From the NCBI RefSeq assembly GCF_902498805.1, contig NZ_LR701579.1:186001-250000 (forward strand): 64,000 nt of DNA. The letters are read 5' to 3'. The notes below the pieces were generated by a model. It saw only the letters and a program-made list of their open reading frames with translations. It made no database searches and had not been told where the DNA came from. Below are positions 45,290 to 53,181 of this stretch, piece after piece (the stretch's first letter is position 1; every line of letters begins with the position of its first letter). The position numbers and the translations under genes were made by a program. The stretch comes from Imperialibacter sp. EC-SDR9. Lineage in GTDB: Bacteria > Bacteroidota > Bacteroidia > Cytophagales > Cyclobacteriaceae.

Positions 45290-45958
45290 ATGATGGTCTA
45301 TTTGACTTCTTTTAAGCAGGAAGTTGGGCAATTAAGTTGTCGATCGCTGCTTCTGTTTTTTTTCGTGCTAGTTGAGGTAGCCTATTTTCTTGTAAGTTAT
45401 TCATTGATTGATGAGTCTATTCTTATCGACACTTACCTTAAACAAGTTGCCTACGAGCGAGCGGTAGATCTTGTCGATCGCCAGATGTCCATGCAGTGGG
45501 TGAATTATGTATTTCTACCTTGCATTTATAGTTTGGTGTTTTTTTGTGTTGTAATGGTGGTGAGCGGTGGACTTATATTGTTTGATGTTAAATTCAGTAT
45601 TCGAAGTGTTTTAAAGGCTACTATTCTTGCGGAATTTGTAAACTTCATTCCGATGATCATGAAAGTAATTTGGTTTGGCCTTATTCATCGAACATATTCA
45701 ATGGAAGATTTGCAATCCTTTGCGCCGCTCTCCCTAAGTTCCATTGTGGAGGTCTCTGAATATCCTGCCTACTTATTCTCATTGATTCAGACTTCAAGTT
45801 TATTCTGGGTAGGGTATATTCTGCTTTTGGCCTTTTTCCTCTCGAAGTTTTTGGAGAACGCATTTAGTAACATGTTGATGGTGGTAGTTGCTTCCTACGG
45901 TTCGGTTTGGGTAATAATGCAAGTGTTTACGGTGTTCATTCTAATCAGTTTTTCATGA
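45290..45958 (+). CDS. Five-helix membrane protein of unknown function
   Basis: The 222-residue protein has helices at about 18-38, 74-97, 108-132, 168-186 and 193-219, a topology like Yip1-type proteins, but no clear motif. It could start at either of two adjacent ATGs. Its stop overlaps the start of the thioredoxin-like gene by 4 bp (ATGA), so the pair is translationally coupled and may work together, for example in thiol chemistry or transport at the membrane. A 206-bp gap precedes it, containing an exact TATCTTTG -7-like box at 45178-45185. Confidence 0.7.
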   Translation: MMVYLTSFKQEVGQLSCRSLLLFFFVLVEVAYFLVSYSLIDESILIDTYLKQVAYERAVDLVDRQMSMQWVNYVFLPCIYSLVFFCVVMVVSGGLILFDVKFSIRSVLKATILAEFVNFIPMIMKVIWFGLIHRTYSMEDLQSFAPLSLSSIVEVSEYPAYLFSLIQTSSLFWVGYILLLAFFLSKFLENAFSNMLMVVVASYGSVWVIMQVFTVFILISFS

Positions 45959-46473
45959 AAAGGAAGCTATTCATCTTATTCTATGCGTTGCTTGCTATCG
46001 GAGCCATTGCATGGCTTGCCACAAAATCAATGCAAATGCTGGCTGCCAAAGAAGAACGCCAGAAACATGTGCAGTCGTTGCCAGCTTTCAAATTCATGTC
46101 GGTAGACGAGCACCAGTTAGCGCTGTCTGCCTTGGCAGGGGAGAGTGCATTGGTGTTAGTTGCTTTTAATTCGGCATGCGATCATTGTCAATATGAAGCG
46201 AAAAGCATTTCTGGTATAATAGATAGCTATCCAGACACCCAGTTTATTTTTCTCTCCGAAGAGCCGTTGGATACCATAAGGCACTTCCAAAGCACCTATT
46301 TTCCAGTAGCATCATCCAATATCACTTTCGGGCAAACTTCTATTGTCGATCTTCACGAAACCTTCGGTAGCCTGTCCTACCCAAATATTTTCATCTATGG
46401 CAAGGATGGTAAGCTGCTCAAAGAATTTAAGGGAGAAACCAAGCCGGAGGCCATAGAGGTTTACCTGAAGTAA
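45955..46473 (+). CDS. Membrane-anchored thioredoxin-like protein (TlpA type)
   Basis: The 172-residue protein starts at the ATG overlapping the previous stop. It has an N-terminal membrane anchor (KLFILFYALLAIGAIAWLA) and a periplasmic thioredoxin fold with the active site FNSACDHC (Cys75 and Cys78). The cis-Pro segment is YPNIFIYGKDGKLLKEFKGE. TlpA-like proteins reduce or exchange disulfides outside the cytoplasm. As the last rightward gene of this cluster it is a candidate to handle the cysteines of the secreted peptide, although it may serve another thiol protein. Confidence 0.85.
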   Translation: MKRKLFILFYALLAIGAIAWLATKSMQMLAAKEERQKHVQSLPAFKFMSVDEHQLALSALAGESALVLVAFNSACDHCQYEAKSISGIIDSYPDTQFIFLSEEPLDTIRHFQSTYFPVASSNITFGQTSIVDLHETFGSLSYPNIFIYGKDGKLLKEFKGETKPEAIEVYLK

Positions 46474-46513
46474 GCAGGCGTTTCTTTCTTTCCTGGTTGC
46501 AACGAACGCCAAT

Positions 46514-47098
46514 TTAACGGCTCTTAATCATGCACCCGGTTGGCCTGGTGGTTTTTTTGGCAACCGCTTTCCCAGCAGCTAAAGCCCTGGCTGCATTGGC
46601 CAGATAAGTCTCCGTTACTTCCTCTTCCGACATGGGGTTGTCATCGAAAGCTCCCTGATAGACCAATTCATAGTTGCTTCCTGACGCCTTGATAAGGAAT
46701 ACCTCTGGTGTTTTTTGAGCGTTGAACATTTTCACGCACTGCTGCTGTTTGTCGGCCAGGTAGGGAAAAGGATAGCTTTTCCCTTTCATCTTTTCCACTG
46801 CATCATCGGGGCTTAGAATGCCGTCGTTGGGGTTGACCAACACTGTGTGAATACCGAGTCCCTTGAGCTCAGCAGCCAGCGTCACTATTCGCTTTTCGTA
46901 GAGCTTGGCATAAGGGCAGTGTTCGCTCGTAAAAAACACGACAATACCTTTAGCTCCAGGCAAACTTGAAAAACTAAAGGATTTTCCTGACGAAACGTCC
47001 TGCAGGTTGATATCGCCCGAGATAGTTTGGCTATAAACCGGCGCAGTAGTTTGAAGTAAGCAGGCAACTAAAAAAAATACACAAGCAGTCTTTTTCAA
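46514..47098 (-). CDS. Secreted thioredoxin-fold (redoxin) protein
   Basis: The 194-residue protein has a signal peptide (ACVFFLVACLLQTTAPVYSQ) and a peroxiredoxin/thioredoxin fold with FFTSEHCPYAKLYE. Cys61 is followed by Ala64 where CxxC proteins have a second cysteine. The cis-Pro segment TPEVFLIK and a C-terminal TGCMIKSR are features I associate with a group of Bacteroidota redoxin-domain proteins. It probably acts as a periplasmic peroxidase or thiol protein. It converges on the peptide cluster and may be unrelated to it. Confidence 0.8.
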   Translation of the reverse strand: MKKTACVFFLVACLLQTTAPVYSQTISGDINLQDVSSGKSFSFSSLPGAKGIVVFFTSEHCPYAKLYEKRIVTLAAELKGLGIHTVLVNPNDGILSPDDAVEKMKGKSYPFPYLADKQQQCVKMFNAQKTPEVFLIKASGSNYELVYQGAFDDNPMSEEEVTETYLANAARALAAGKAVAKKTTRPTGCMIKSR

Positions 47099-47154
47099 TT
47101 CTAATGTTCTTTTAAGAAGATAAAATATAAAATATTTTATATAAATATAGCTAT

Positions 47155-47790
47155 TTATCGGGTATATACCACCCAGTTTTCTTTCATTTGAAAGAAATCG
47201 AGAGATATTTTTTTAATGCTACCATTAATATTCGCCTTAGACAATACCTTTTTTTTGGTATTTTCTATGCTCTCTATTGTTATGTCGTCCTTCAGCGACA
47301 AACCGCTTCTGCCATTCATTTTGAAAATAGCTTCTTTGGCGGCCCAAATGAGGCATAGCTGATCAAGGTTGTTTCCTTCTACCAAAGATAATTCCTCGTC
47401 ATTCACATATTTCCTGCTGGCTCTCACGAGTTGTTCCCTTGGTCTTTCAATATCTATGCCAACAGGCTTTTTGAGATGAATGCAGCTTACCGCATAGGGA
47501 TAAGCATGCGACCATGAAAGGAAAAACTCATCTCCTTTCGGATGAGGCTTGCCGTGGAAGTCTTTATAAACTCCGTGAAACGGTATGTTGATGGCTTCGG
47601 TCAGGTGTTCGGTAGCAAAACGGCAGGCGAGGTACTCCAGTCTCTTGATGGGGTGTATGGTTCCTTCCTGCCCATTGTCGATCCAGGGGGTTCTGTGAAG
47701 GCGCTCTTCAAATTCCTCATACGACTCGGTGATTTCCCAAATCGCCAGAATCTCGTCCTCACTAATACGTTTCGTCAGAACCACTGGCAT
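47155..47790 (-). CDS. 4'-phosphopantetheinyl transferase (Sfp type)
   Basis: The enzyme transfers phosphopantetheine from CoA to carrier proteins. Its motifs are VGIDIERPRE (Mg-binding Asp and Glu) and LCLIWAAKEAIFKMNGRSGLSL (the WxxKEAxxK helix). I chose the ATG at 47788-47790, giving 211 residues. A longer frame to 47886 would cross the start of the divergent WD40 gene and adds a non-conserved stretch. No NRPS, PKS or carrier protein is in the window, so it is probably the general enzyme for fatty-acid carrier proteins. Confidence 0.9.
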   Translation of the reverse strand: MPVVLTKRISEDEILAIWEITESYEEFEERLHRTPWIDNGQEGTIHPIKRLEYLACRFATEHLTEAINIPFHGVYKDFHGKPHPKGDEFFLSWSHAYPYAVSCIHLKKPVGIDIERPREQLVRASRKYVNDEELSLVEGNNLDQLCLIWAAKEAIFKMNGRSGLSLKDDITIESIENTKKKVLSKANINGSIKKISLDFFQMKENWVVYTR

Positions 47791-47839
47791 CTTTTGTATG
47801 TTTGTAATCCGTTGATCGAAACTAAAGAGAGATAGCGCA

Positions 47840-48769
47840 ATGTCAAAAGTGGAGGTAAAAAAATTAGCTGCCATTACCGGGCACAAGGACTGTATTTACA
47901 CGTTAGCTTCTGGAGGTACCAATCAGCTATTTTATTCCGCTGCTGGTGATGGCATGGTGGCCAGTTGGGATTTGGAGGCACCGGAAAATGGAAGGCTGGT
48001 GGCCAAGCTCGACAACTCTATTTATGCGCTCTGCTATATCAGTGAGGCGGGTTTTTTAGTGGCGGGACACAACTACGACGGGGTCCATTTTATTGACACC
48101 ACCGAAGGGAAGGAGAAGGCCTCGTTGAAGTTGACCGATGCCGCTATATTCGATATTCAGTATTACAGGGATTTGTTATTTGTGGCCACTGGAAGCGGTG
48201 AGGTGATTGTGATTGACTGGCCGAATGTGAAAATTGTTCGCAGGCTCAAATTCAGTGACAAAAGCGCCAGAACGATTGCCGTGAACCCGGTAGACAGGCA
48301 CCTGGCAGTGGGTTATTCCGACGCTACCATAAGAGTGATCGATCTCCAAACTTATGATGTGGTTCATACCATCGATTCTCACACCAATTCCGTGTTTTCC
48401 GTTTGCTACTCGCCTGACTTCAAGTGGCTGCTAAGCGGGGGTAGGGATGCCCATTTGAAGGTGTGGGATGTGGAGAAGGACTATGCGGCTTATGAGTCCA
48501 TCGTTGCCCATATGTATGCCATCAATCATATTGTTTACAACCCTTCGGGTAGCCATTTTGTAACGTGCAGCATGGACAAAAGCATCAAGGTGTGGGACGC
48601 CTCAACACTTCAACTACTAAAAGTGATCGACAAATCACGCCATGCCGGACATGGCACTTCGGTGAATAAAATGCTGTGGACGGCTTACAATGACCAGCTT
48701 GTTTCTGCCAGTGACGACAGGTCCATATCGGTGTGGGATTTGAATTTCAACCCCTCTCACTTTGAATGA
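47840..48769 (+). CDS. WD40-repeat beta-propeller protein
   Basis: The 309-residue protein is made of about seven WD40 blades; endings such as DGMVASWDLEAPE, DAHLKVWDVEK, DKSIKVWDAST and DRSISVWDLN are clear. There is no signal peptide, so it is a cytoplasmic scaffold or interaction protein. Stand-alone WD40 proteins of this size are conserved in Bacteroidota without a known role. It is divergent from the phosphopantetheinyl transferase gene and precedes divIVA by 112 bp. Confidence 0.88.
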   Translation: MSKVEVKKLAAITGHKDCIYTLASGGTNQLFYSAAGDGMVASWDLEAPENGRLVAKLDNSIYALCYISEAGFLVAGHNYDGVHFIDTTEGKEKASLKLTDAAIFDIQYYRDLLFVATGSGEVIVIDWPNVKIVRRLKFSDKSARTIAVNPVDRHLAVGYSDATIRVIDLQTYDVVHTIDSHTNSVFSVCYSPDFKWLLSGGRDAHLKVWDVEKDYAAYESIVAHMYAINHIVYNPSGSHFVTCSMDKSIKVWDASTLQLLKVIDKSRHAGHGTSVNKMLWTAYNDQLVSASDDRSISVWDLNFNPSHFE

Positions 48770-48881
48770 CAATAGATTTTACCTACCTTTCCTCCCTATT
48801 TTAGCTCACCTGCAACTTCATTTTCGGTTTATTAGTTAACCCCTTGGCGATACCGCCGTCGAAAGGAAGATATACTATCAG

Positions 48882-49676
48882 ATGAAAATTACTCCATTAG
48901 AAATAAGGCAAAAGGCTTTTGAAAAGGCTTTTAGAGGCCTCGACAAAGATGAAGTGAATGCATTTTTGCTGACGCTTTCACAAGAGTGGGAGAGGATGCA
49001 AGATGAGCACAAGGAGTTGCGCTACAAGCTGGAGGCCGCCGAAAAAGAAGTTGCCAAGCTTCGTGAAGTTGAAAGTTCGCTGTTCAAAACCCTCAAAACT
49101 GCTGACGATACTGCTGCTAACCTCATTGAGCAGGCAAGCAAAGCCGCTGAACTTCATATGAAGGAGACGCAAATGAAGGCGGAGGCCCTTATGAGTGAGG
49201 CAAAAAATAAGGCCCGTGCGATGATTGAGAGGGCTGAAGATCATTCAAGAGAAATTATTGAAGATTTGCATGAGGAAGTGAAAACCCTGGAGCAAACCTA
49301 TAAGTCTATTGAGAACCACCGTGACAATTTGATCAATAGCCTGAGGATGTCGTCCAGCGATATCATGGAGAAGGTGGATCGCATCGAAAAGGCCAGAAGC
49401 GGAAAAACCTTTGATGAGCAATTGAAAAAGGTAAAGGCACTCTCCCGTGTGAAAAAGGAGATTTTTTCGGATGAGGATGTGAAGCTTGAGTCGCCTACTG
49501 AGGTCAGAAAACTCTCCGTGGAAGCCGAGGTAAAGCCAGCTCAAAAAACCCCCGTAAAAGAAGAGGTCAAAGCGAAGACCGTCACCGAATCCAGAAAGGT
49601 GATCAAGGTAGCAGGCGAGGAGTACAGCCTGGAGGAAATCAGCTCGACAGGCTCATTTTTTGATGAGCTGAATTGA
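48882..49676 (+). CDS. DivIVA-domain coiled-coil protein
   Basis: The 264-residue protein opens with the DivIVA lipid-binding domain (ITPLEIRQKAFEKAFRGLDKDEVNAFLLTLSQEW) and continues as a long coiled coil to about residue 170, then a charged, less ordered tail. DivIVA proteins sense membrane curvature at poles and septa in Gram-positive bacteria; Bacteroidota carry homologues of uncertain role. Its TGA overlaps the folB ATG (TGATG). Confidence 0.88.
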   Translation: MKITPLEIRQKAFEKAFRGLDKDEVNAFLLTLSQEWERMQDEHKELRYKLEAAEKEVAKLREVESSLFKTLKTADDTAANLIEQASKAAELHMKETQMKAEALMSEAKNKARAMIERAEDHSREIIEDLHEEVKTLEQTYKSIENHRDNLINSLRMSSSDIMEKVDRIEKARSGKTFDEQLKKVKALSRVKKEIFSDEDVKLESPTEVRKLSVEAEVKPAQKTPVKEEVKAKTVTESRKVIKVAGEEYSLEEISSTGSFFDELN

Positions 49677-50035
49677 TGCAGGGAAAAATTGCACTGAAGG
49701 GGCTGATGTTTCACTCTTTTCATGGCGTTCATAGCTTTGAACGTGAAAGGGGCAATGATTTTCGCATTGACCTGGTTTTCCAAACAGACATTTCAAAAGC
49801 CGCATTGTCCGATAAGCTGGCTGACACCCTCGACTATGAGGAGGTGTATCAGATAGTGGCTGAGATCATGGAAGTTCCGGTGAACTTACTAGAGCACCTG
49901 GCTTACAAAATATCAGAGAAACTTTTTGAAGAATACACTGAGGTGAAGATACTTGACATAACCGTGGCTAAGATATTGCCGCCGCTGGAGGGCAGGTGTG
50001 AGGAGTCGTCAGTGAGCCTGGTCAGGCACCGGTAG
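49676..50035 (+). CDS. folB: Dihydroneopterin aldolase
   Basis: FolB cleaves dihydroneopterin to hydroxymethyl-dihydropterin and glycolaldehyde in folate synthesis. The 119-residue protein shows FHSFHGVHSFERERGNDFRIDL (Glu22) and ITVAKILPPLEG (catalytic Lys99). The start is the ATG at 49676 within the divIVA stop. Its last 27 bp overlap the convergent IscA-like gene. Confidence 0.94.
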   Translation: MQGKIALKGLMFHSFHGVHSFERERGNDFRIDLVFQTDISKAALSDKLADTLDYEEVYQIVAEIMEVPVNLLEHLAYKISEKLFEEYTEVKILDITVAKILPPLEGRCEESSVSLVRHR

Positions 50036-50329
50036 GTCGGGGTTGACAAAGGAAAAGCCACGGGCATCAGCGCCATCGTAGAAATCTACCTCCAGGCCGA
50101 TCAGGTACATGGTGTGCTTTTTCGCAATAAACACGGAAATTCCCGCTATCGAGTACTCAATATCTCCCTCTTTTTTCTTGTCGAAACCAAGCATGTAGGA
50201 AACACCTGCACAGCCGGCTCCTCTGATGCCAATACGCAGGCCATAGCCTTCAGGTATCTTCTTTTTGGCAATGATCTCTTTGATCTCCCCCAGCGCTTTC
50301 CCGCTAATGCTTACAGGGTGTATATTCAT
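50009..50329 (-). CDS. IscA/HesB-like protein lacking the C-terminal CxC
   Basis: The 106-residue protein has the fold pattern of A-type iron-sulfur carriers: GLRIGIRGAGCAGVSYMLGFD with Cys40, followed by a conserved-looking DFYDGADARGFSFVNPD. Canonical IscA, SufA and ErpA end in a CGCG segment that supplies two further ligands; here the tail is PDLPVPDQAH and Cys40 is the only cysteine. It may form a different kind of cluster site or have another role. Its 3' end overlaps folB by 27 bp. Confidence 0.85.
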   Translation of the reverse strand: MNIHPVSISGKALGEIKEIIAKKKIPEGYGLRIGIRGAGCAGVSYMLGFDKKKEGDIEYSIAGISVFIAKKHTMYLIGLEVDFYDGADARGFSFVNPDLPVPDQAH

Positions 50330-50452
50330 CTGTATTCGCTAATTTTTCCTGAACCCCGGCAAAGTTGGTGCAATTCGGGGATTTAAATTTATTTATTTTG
50401 AAAACGGTAAGTCCGTTAAAATAATTCTAACTTCAAATCAAAACCCTGGTAA

Positions 50453-50974
50453 ATGGAGCCCTTAGTTGATCTTGCGAAAATTATTATTCCGGCTGGTCTG
50501 GTACTTTATGCTATGTACCTGATGGTGCGGTCGTTTCTGAACAAAGAGTTGGAAAAACGAATGCTTGAGCTAAAAATGAAGAATACGGAGAGCATTCTTC
50601 CGATCAGGCTCCAGGCCTATGAGAGAATGTGCCTTTTTCTGGAACGGATATCGCCAAGTAACCTGCTTGCCAGGCTGAGCACCGGCAACCTCACTTCTAA
50701 AGAACTACAGCATGTGCTTCTCAAGGAGATCCGTGACGAGTTTAACCACAATTTGTCGCAGCAGCTGTACATGTCAGACGACGCCTGGAGGTCGATAAAA
50801 AGCGCCATGGAAAGTGTGATTATGATTGTTAATCAGGCGATTACGGAAGTGAATCCTGAATCGAAGAGCATTGAGTTGGCAAAGGCCGTTATTCAAAGGG
50901 CCATGCAAGAGGAGCGTGATCCGGTAGAGCAGGCCTTGAGTTTTATGAAAGATGAAATCAGAAAGGTGTTTTAG
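50453..50974 (+). CDS. Conserved Bacteroidota membrane-anchored protein, unknown function
   Basis: The 173-residue protein has one N-terminal helix (IIIPAGLVLYAMYLMVRSFL) followed by a cytoplasmic helical domain (LELKMKNTESILPIRLQAYERMCLFLERISP onward). I recognise it as a type common in Bacteroidota genomes but not its role. It lies 5 bp before the YkvA-like gene, so the two are co-transcribed. Confidence 0.75.
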   Translation: MEPLVDLAKIIIPAGLVLYAMYLMVRSFLNKELEKRMLELKMKNTESILPIRLQAYERMCLFLERISPSNLLARLSTGNLTSKELQHVLLKEIRDEFNHNLSQQLYMSDDAWRSIKSAMESVIMIVNQAITEVNPESKSIELAKAVIQRAMQEERDPVEQALSFMKDEIRKVF

Positions 50975-50979
50975 GTCAT

Positions 50980-51387
50980 ATGGAGGAGAACAAGGAAAAG
51001 AAAGCACTGTCGTCGTATGAAAGGAAAGCCGAGCGGGTACTTCGGGATGGTGATCGTGTGGATAAAATAATTGGGAGTGTGTCTTCTAAGCTTGGCGAGA
51101 TTACCCAAAGCAATGAAAGGCTCAGTGGTTTTGTCGGACGGATCAAGGTCATTTCCAGAATGGTGAAGAACTATATTTCTGGTAATTACCGTGTGATGCC
51201 CTGGAAAAGTATCGTCCTCCTGGTTGCAGGTCTTATTTATTTCATCACTCCTATCGACCTTATTCCTGATTTTATCCCAGCGCTGGGCCTGATCGATGAT
51301 ATCTCAATGATTGCTTTTATTTACCGCAGCTTAAAGCAGGATATTGACGAGTACCTGTTATGGGAAAGGGATAATTTTTCGATTTGA
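50980..51387 (+). CDS. YkvA-family (DUF1232) membrane protein
   Basis: The 135-residue protein carries the YkvA signature in a hydrophobic hairpin: VLLVAGLIYFITPIDLIPDFIPALGLIDDISMIAFIYRSL. The N-terminal 70 residues are charged and helical. The function of the family is unknown. It follows the preceding membrane protein by 5 bp. A 40-residue frame with a TTG start overlaps its stop (51384-51506), but I do not call it a gene. Confidence 0.88.
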   Translation: MEENKEKKALSSYERKAERVLRDGDRVDKIIGSVSSKLGEITQSNERLSGFVGRIKVISRMVKNYISGNYRVMPWKSIVLLVAGLIYFITPIDLIPDFIPALGLIDDISMIAFIYRSLKQDIDEYLLWERDNFSI

Positions 51388-51650
51388 AAAGGGCTGAGCA
51401 GTTGGCAAAACAGGAGGTGACTAAATTTTCCAAAGGATATTTTGTACTTAAGCAAGATGGAAATAACTTTATCTTAAACGACTTGCCGTTTAATGCCAGC
51501 AATTAATATTTCAATAAGCGGGTAAGTGTTTTTTCTCAACCAGCGCCAGCCAGAAAATAGGTCTGTGGAAAGAGTGGCCGCAGAGGCGGTATCCGTCAAT
51601 GGTTTTAAGTAGCCTTTAGATAGAGTTGCCGACAATTAAACTTCAATGAT

Positions 51651-52322
51651 ATGGGTAAGACTGCACTTATAGCTGGCGCCACTGGTCTGGTTGGCAAATC
51701 GTTGCTGGATCAGCTGGTTGGCGATGATTATTACGATAAAATTGTAGTCCTCACACGAAGAGAGCTCCCATCTGCAAGCAGCAAAGTTCGGGCTGTTATT
51801 ACAGATTTTGAGAATTTGGAGAGCCTTTCCGCTGATATGCAGGCCCATCATTTTTTTTGTTGCCTGGGCACTACTTTGAAAAGGGCTGGGTCGAAGGAAG
51901 CGTTTTTCAAAGTGGATTATACCTACTGTTTCAATCTGGCTCAGATGGCTGCTAAAACTGCCACATGTGAGCATTTCCACGTTGTTACTTCGCTGGGAGC
52001 CAATGCTGAGTCGGTCATTTATTACAACAAGGTGAAAGGAATGCTGGAGGATGCATTGAAAAAACTGAGCCTCCCTTCGCTGTATATTTACCAACCTTCG
52101 CTTCTTTTGGGTGAAAGGAATGAGCGTCGCCCTTTCGAAGAAATTGCCAAGTTTTTTTCCAACCTATTCTCCTTTTTTATGATAGGATCGAGTAGAAAGC
52201 TTTTTGCTATTGAGGCCAGCAGGGTGGCAAAAGGAATGGTGGTCACAGCCAAAAAGGGGCTACCAGGCCTTCACGTTTTCCCCTCCCGACAAATTGAAAA
52301 AATTACGACCACAAAGGATTAG
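51651..52322 (+). CDS. NAD(P)-binding atypical short-chain dehydrogenase
   Basis: The 223-residue protein begins with the Rossmann glycine motif ALIAGATGLVGKSLLDQL and continues with VVLTRRE, a typical NADP-selecting strand end, and a YYNKVKGMLED segment in the position of the YxxxK pair. It resembles TIP30/HTATIP2-like and NmrA-like proteins, which may be enzymes or redox sensors. It is followed by dtd after 61 bp. The substrate is unknown. Confidence 0.85.
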   Translation: MGKTALIAGATGLVGKSLLDQLVGDDYYDKIVVLTRRELPSASSKVRAVITDFENLESLSADMQAHHFFCCLGTTLKRAGSKEAFFKVDYTYCFNLAQMAAKTATCEHFHVVTSLGANAESVIYYNKVKGMLEDALKKLSLPSLYIYQPSLLLGERNERRPFEEIAKFFSNLFSFFMIGSSRKLFAIEASRVAKGMVVTAKKGLPGLHVFPSRQIEKITTTKD

Positions 52323-52383
52323 CCTGAATTGATTATTGATTGTACTTTGAACCTGATAATGTTTCGAAGGAAAAATAAGAGCA

Positions 52384-52836
52384 ATGATTGGAGTGGTTCA
52401 AAGAGTCTCGGAGGCATCTGTAACAATTAAGGGCGCCGTCGAAGGAAAAATTGGAACTGGTATTATGTTGCTTCTGGGTATTGAGGAGGCCGATACTCTG
52501 GAAGATATAGAGTGGTTGAGTAGAAAGATTGTCAACCTGCGGATCTTTAACGACGACGATGGTGTGATGAACCGAAGCCTTGCGGAGGTTGGGGGCGACA
52601 TACTGCTTATCAGTCAGTTTACGCTGCATGCCAGCACAAAAAAGGGCAACAGACCTTCCTATATCAAAGCTGCCAGGCCGGATGTGGCCATACCTCTTTA
52701 TGAGAAAATGATTGCCCAGCTGCAGGTTGACTTACAACGTGAAATTGAGACGGGTGAGTTTGGGGCCGATATGAAAGTGGCGCTTGTAAACGATGGCCCT
52801 GTTACGATCATTATTGATACTAAGAACAAAGCTTAA
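52384..52836 (+). CDS. dtd: D-aminoacyl-tRNA deacylase
   Basis: Dtd removes D-amino acids (and glycine) wrongly attached to tRNA. The 150-residue protein shows both active-site motifs, SQFTLHAS and NDGPVT, and the opening MIGVVQRVSEASV. The length is exactly that of the family. A MazG-like gene follows after 10 bp. Confidence 0.97.
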   Translation: MIGVVQRVSEASVTIKGAVEGKIGTGIMLLLGIEEADTLEDIEWLSRKIVNLRIFNDDDGVMNRSLAEVGGDILLISQFTLHASTKKGNRPSYIKAARPDVAIPLYEKMIAQLQVDLQREIETGEFGADMKVALVNDGPVTIIIDTKNKA

Positions 52837-52846
52837 ACCCTTCCAG

Positions 52847-53173
52847 ATGACGATAGAACAAGCACAGGAGCAGGTAGACCAGTGGATAAAGACCGTGGGT
52901 GTCCGCTACTTCAACGAGCTGACCAACATGACGATTCTGACCGAAGAAGTGGGGGAGTTGGCCCGCATTATGGCAAGGACTTACGGCGAACAGTCGTTCA
53001 AGGAATCAGACAAAGGAAGAGACCTGGGCGATGAAATGGCCGATGTGCTGTGGGTGCTGATTTGCCTGGCCAACCAGACAGGAGTTAACCTAACGGAGGC
53101 ATTCCAAAAGAACCTGGAGAAAAAGACCAGCAGAGACAAGACCCGCCACAAGGGCAATGAAAAGCTGAAGTAG
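52847..53173 (+). CDS. MazG-like nucleotide pyrophosphohydrolase
   Basis: The 108-residue protein is a single MazG-type helical domain that hydrolyses nucleoside triphosphates to monophosphates. The metal-binding pattern is visible as ILTEEVGELARIM and later LGDEMADVLWVL (ExxE and ExxD). I chose the ATG at 52847; an upstream in-frame ATG at 52793 lies inside dtd. With dtd it forms a small housekeeping operon. Confidence 0.9.
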   Translation: MTIEQAQEQVDQWIKTVGVRYFNELTNMTILTEEVGELARIMARTYGEQSFKESDKGRDLGDEMADVLWVLICLANQTGVNLTEAFQKNLEKKTSRDKTRHKGNEKLK

Positions 53174-53181
53174 GGTCAAAG

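Noticed and set aside
51384-51506. Rightward 40-codon frame with a TTG start overlapping the ykvA-like stop
   Set aside because: The composition looks protein-like, but it has a weak start, no recognisable motif and no evidence of conservation that I can check.
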